From positions 1 through 10,354 of the forward strand of contig JAGBUF010000266.1 of NCBI GenBank assembly GCA_017630975.1: a stretch of 10,354 nt of DNA, given 5' to 3'. Below, one piece after another: positions 8,042-10,354 of the stretch. The stretch is from Paraprevotella sp. (GTDB lineage Bacteria > Bacteroidota > Bacteroidia > Bacteroidales > Bacteroidaceae). Every line of letters begins with the position of its first letter. The stretch's first letter is position 1. The position numbers and the translations under genes are program-made. Under the pieces are notes generated by a model. It ran no database searches, was not told the DNA's origin, and saw nothing but the letters and a program-made list of their open reading frames with translations.

Positions 8042-8678
8042 ACAAATGCATCGGAAAACAAATTACATACAGAAAACAGGCAACATCCTGCTGCTGATAA
8101 TGGTCAGTGCATTAGCGATACTCTTTCCTTTCTCGTGGATAGGAGAGTCCATCGGTCTACCATTCAACAACATGCTCACAGGTGAAGGCATCCGATATTT
8201 TCTATCCATCCTTCCCTTGTCATGCTCCACACACATGATGTCGCTCACCATCAGTCTGATCATCTGTATCAGCACATGGAAAGAATCCGGATTTGGAAAA
8301 CAAATATTGTACAATATCAACCACCAAACAGGAGTAAAACCTACTTTCAGACAACGACAGGCATTCAACATCGCATTGACATTTCTCTGCATCTACTTTT
8401 TTACGATGGTATGCATGTCCATCGGAAATAATGCCGTACTCTTGAATATTAAAGGAGAGTTATTGCCCTCTGAACAAATGATGGGCATCATCCTGTCTAC
8501 TCTAATCACATTAACATTTGTATCGTTACTCTATGGCATCATGAGCCATCAACTACGCGGTTGGAACAACATTATATCATCTCTATACACAGGTTTTGGA
8601 ACTTATGGTGTATGGATACTTGTAGTAATGACAGCCACATTGCTGTATGATGCCATACTGTTTGCATTGATACCATAG
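8034..8678 (+). CDS. Short AbgT-like integral membrane protein (214 residues)
   Basis: A small inner-membrane protein with about five hydrophobic segments: roughly residues 17-36, 62-80, 110-130, 148-170 and 188-211. From memory of E. coli AbgT, residues about 46-87 (with NMLTGEGIRYFL) line up with the N-terminal AbgT region after its first helix, and about 108-211 (with LLYGIMSHQLRGW) line up with the middle of AbgT. The stretch between these in AbgT, with the SSDAALV motif, and the whole C-terminal half, with the SGSAIWS motif, have no counterpart, and the family's usual length is about 500 residues. It is thus unlikely to transport p-aminobenzoyl-glutamate by itself. The reading frame is intact, starts within the end of the regulator gene (8-base overlap) and shows no decay, so I read it as a functional reduced protein and not a pseudogene. 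A role as membrane partner of the neighbouring kinase is inference. Without the AbgT comparison it would be a hypothetical membrane protein. Confidence 0.75.
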   Translation: MNKQMHRKTNYIQKTGNILLLIMVSALAILFPFSWIGESIGLPFNNMLTGEGIRYFLSILPLSCSTHMMSLTISLIICISTWKESGFGKQILYNINHQTGVKPTFRQRQAFNIALTFLCIYFFTMVCMSIGNNAVLLNIKGELLPSEQMMGIILSTLITLTFVSLLYGIMSHQLRGWNNIISSLYTGFGTYGVWILVVMTATLLYDAILFALIP

Positions 8679-8718
8679 TAAATGGGAAACCTCAAACCAA
8701 CAGACAACACACACAATT

Positions 8719-10354
8719 ATGACGAATAAATATTTGAACGATTTGAATGAAAGCCAACGTGAGGCCGTCTTATATAACGATGGAGCATCACTTGTGATAG
8801 CCGGAGCCGGTTCCGGAAAGACAAGGGTTCTGACATACAAGATAGCACATCTTCTCACACAAGGCTATATGCCATGGAACATCCTTGCGCTTACATTTAC
8901 CAATAAGGCAGCACGCGAGATGAAAGAAAGAATTGCTAAGGTGGTGGGTGAGCAGATGGCATCAAGAATCTGGATGGGTACTTTTCATTCTATCTTTTCT
9001 AGGATATTGCGTAAGGAAGCTGAAAGTATAGGTTTCACTTCTCGGTTCACCATATACGACCAATCAGACTCGAGAAGTTTGATAAAAACGATTATCAAAG
9101 AGATGAACCTGGATGACAAAGAGTATAAACCGGCATCCATAGCTTGTACCATCTCCAATGCCAAGAATCATCTTGTAACCCCTGTCATGTATATGCAGGA
9201 CAAGGCGCTGGTAACGGCTGATGACAAATCAAAAGTTCCGTTGACAGGTGAAATCTACAAACGATATATGGAACGTTGCAGACAATCGGATGCGATGGAT
9301 TTTGATGATTTATTGTTGTACACCTTCCAGTTATTCAAGAAATGCCCTGAAATTTGTGAAAAGTACGTGAATGAATTTGATTACGTATTAGTGGATGAGT
9401 ATCAGGATACCAACTTTGCACAACACTGCATCGTTTGGGAACTGACGAAGAGAAAACAGCGTATCTGTGTGGTGGGTGACGATGCACAAAGTATTTATAG
9501 TTTTAGAGGAGCTAATATTGATAATATACTGAATTTCAAGAATCAATACAATAACACAAGGATATTTAAATTAGAGCAAAACTACCGTTCTACGCAGAAT
9601 ATCGTAGGTGCTGCAAACAGTCTGATAGAACACAACAACCGGCAGATTCAGAAACATGTATTCAGTGAGAATGAGGTGGGTGAACCCATTCGTATCTACA
9701 CAGCATACAGTGATATCGAAGAAGCTGAAATCGTTATCAATAAAATCGTCGAAATGCGCAAACGTGCAGGTTTGGAACACGACGACTTTTCCATATTGTA
9801 TCGCACCAATGCCCAAAGTCGTAGTTTTGAAGAAGCGCTTCGCAAAAGGAATATACCTTACCGCATCTATGGCGGACTGTCATTCTACCAAAGAAAAGAA
9901 ATCAAGGATGTGATTGCTTACTGTCGACTTTCTGTCAATCCGCATGATGAGGAAGCCTTCAAGCGTGTCGTCAATTATCCGACAAGAGGATTGGGACAAA
10001 CAAGCATCAGCAAAATCATCAGATTAGCCAACGAACACAATGTCAGTCTATGGGAAATTGCCAACAACCCGGCAAACTATCAGCTGGATGTCAATAAAGG
10101 AACACTGAACAAATTGGCTACATTCGTGACCTTGATCAATGGGTTTATTGCCGATGTAGAACAGACAGATGCAGAAAAACTCATGACAAGAATCATACAT
10201 GAAACAGGTATCATGAATGAGTTCAAACATGAACGTACACCTGAGAATCTCAGTAAGGAGGAAAACATCCAGGAGCTAATCAACGGTGCACATGAATTCG
10301 TGTCAATGCGACTGGAGGAAGACAACGAAAATCTGATATACATGCCTGACTTCC
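8719..10354 (+). CDS. pcrA: UvrD/PcrA-type superfamily 1 DNA helicase, N-terminal part
   Basis: The frame opens at ATG 8719 and continues past the right edge; 545 codons are visible of an expected 700-800. The product is a 3'-5' DNA-unwinding ATPase of DNA repair and replication-fork maintenance. Motifs in order: the N-terminal adenine-contacting Q motif region (LNESQREAV), Walker A AGAGSGKT (28-35), TFTNKAA (59-65), GTFHS (87-91), Walker B VDEYQDT (225-231), motif III GDDAQSIYSFRGA (253-265) and motif IV LEQNYRST (285-292), followed by YRTNAQSR and IYGGLSFYQRKEIKD of the 2A/2B region. Motifs V and VI would lie beyond the window, so UvrD, PcrA and Rep cannot be fully separated; in Bacteroidota this class is usually named PcrA or UvrD. 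It starts 40 bases after the short membrane protein gene with no terminator or clear promoter in the gap, so it may be read from the same operon although its function is unrelated. Confidence 0.93.
   Translation, partial: MTNKYLNDLNESQREAVLYNDGASLVIAGAGSGKTRVLTYKIAHLLTQGYMPWNILALTFTNKAAREMKERIAKVVGEQMASRIWMGTFHSIFSRILRKEAESIGFTSRFTIYDQSDSRSLIKTIIKEMNLDDKEYKPASIACTISNAKNHLVTPVMYMQDKALVTADDKSKVPLTGEIYKRYMERCRQSDAMDFDDLLLYTFQLFKKCPEICEKYVNEFDYVLVDEYQDTNFAQHCIVWELTKRKQRICVVGDDAQSIYSFRGANIDNILNFKNQYNNTRIFKLEQNYRSTQNIVGAANSLIEHNNRQIQKHVFSENEVGEPIRIYTAYSDIEEAEIVINKIVEMRKRAGLEHDDFSILYRTNAQSRSFEEALRKRNIPYRIYGGLSFYQRKEIKDVIAYCRLSVNPHDEEAFKRVVNYPTRGLGQTSISKIIRLANEHNVSLWEIANNPANYQLDVNKGTLNKLATFVTLINGFIADVEQTDAEKLMTRIIHETGIMNEFKHERTPENLSKEENIQELINGAHEFVSMRLEEDNENLIYMPDF

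Noticed and set aside
8034..8678. The short AbgT-like gene as a decayed pseudogene.
   Set aside because: The frame is uninterrupted, it has regular membrane segments and a natural stop, and its start is overlapped with the regulator gene; no remaining AbgT coding sequence follows it in any frame that I can see.

Overview
The window looks like a chromosomal segment from a Bacteroidota bacterium of the order Bacteroidales, most likely the Prevotellaceae. The reasons are a C-terminal type IX secretion (T9SS) sorting domain on the first protein, a TAnnTTTG-type -7 promoter element, no clear Shine-Dalgarno sequences, and a tandem sensor-kinase architecture that I associate with Bacteroidales (DUF5112/DUF5113). 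The genus is an inference. All recognisable genes are on the + strand and there is no gene-free stretch longer than about 160 bases. I see no RNA genes, CRISPR arrays, insertion sequences or phage genes.

Layout. (1) Positions 2-1324 hold the 3' part of a large secreted protein: two Ig-like repeats, a dockerin-like pair of calcium loops, a cohesin-like beta domain and a T9SS sorting tail. (2) Positions 1355-1400 hold a rho-independent terminator, and 1446-1453 a Bacteroidota-type promoter element. (3) From 1485 onward five genes follow with gaps of 10, -14, -8 and 40 bases, so they look like one operon: fhs (formate-tetrahydrofolate ligase); a 1390-residue, four-membrane-segment tandem histidine kinase; a response regulator with a poorly described output domain; a 214-residue membrane protein that looks like a cut-down AbgT transporter; and the start of a UvrD/PcrA-type helicase that runs off the right edge.

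The most interesting part is the trio at 3163-8678. The kinase contains two consecutive sensor-plus-transmitter modules. The first has intact ATP-binding boxes. The second aligns to the first but has lost every ATP-binding motif while keeping a histidine at the equivalent phosphoacceptor position. The response regulator overlaps the kinase gene by 14 bases, and the mini-AbgT gene overlaps the regulator by 8 bases, so the three are probably translationally coupled and work together. AbgT proteins are linked to p-aminobenzoyl-glutamate, a folate breakdown product, and fhs is a folate one-carbon gene. A folate- or formate-status sensing system is therefore a testable but speculative reading.
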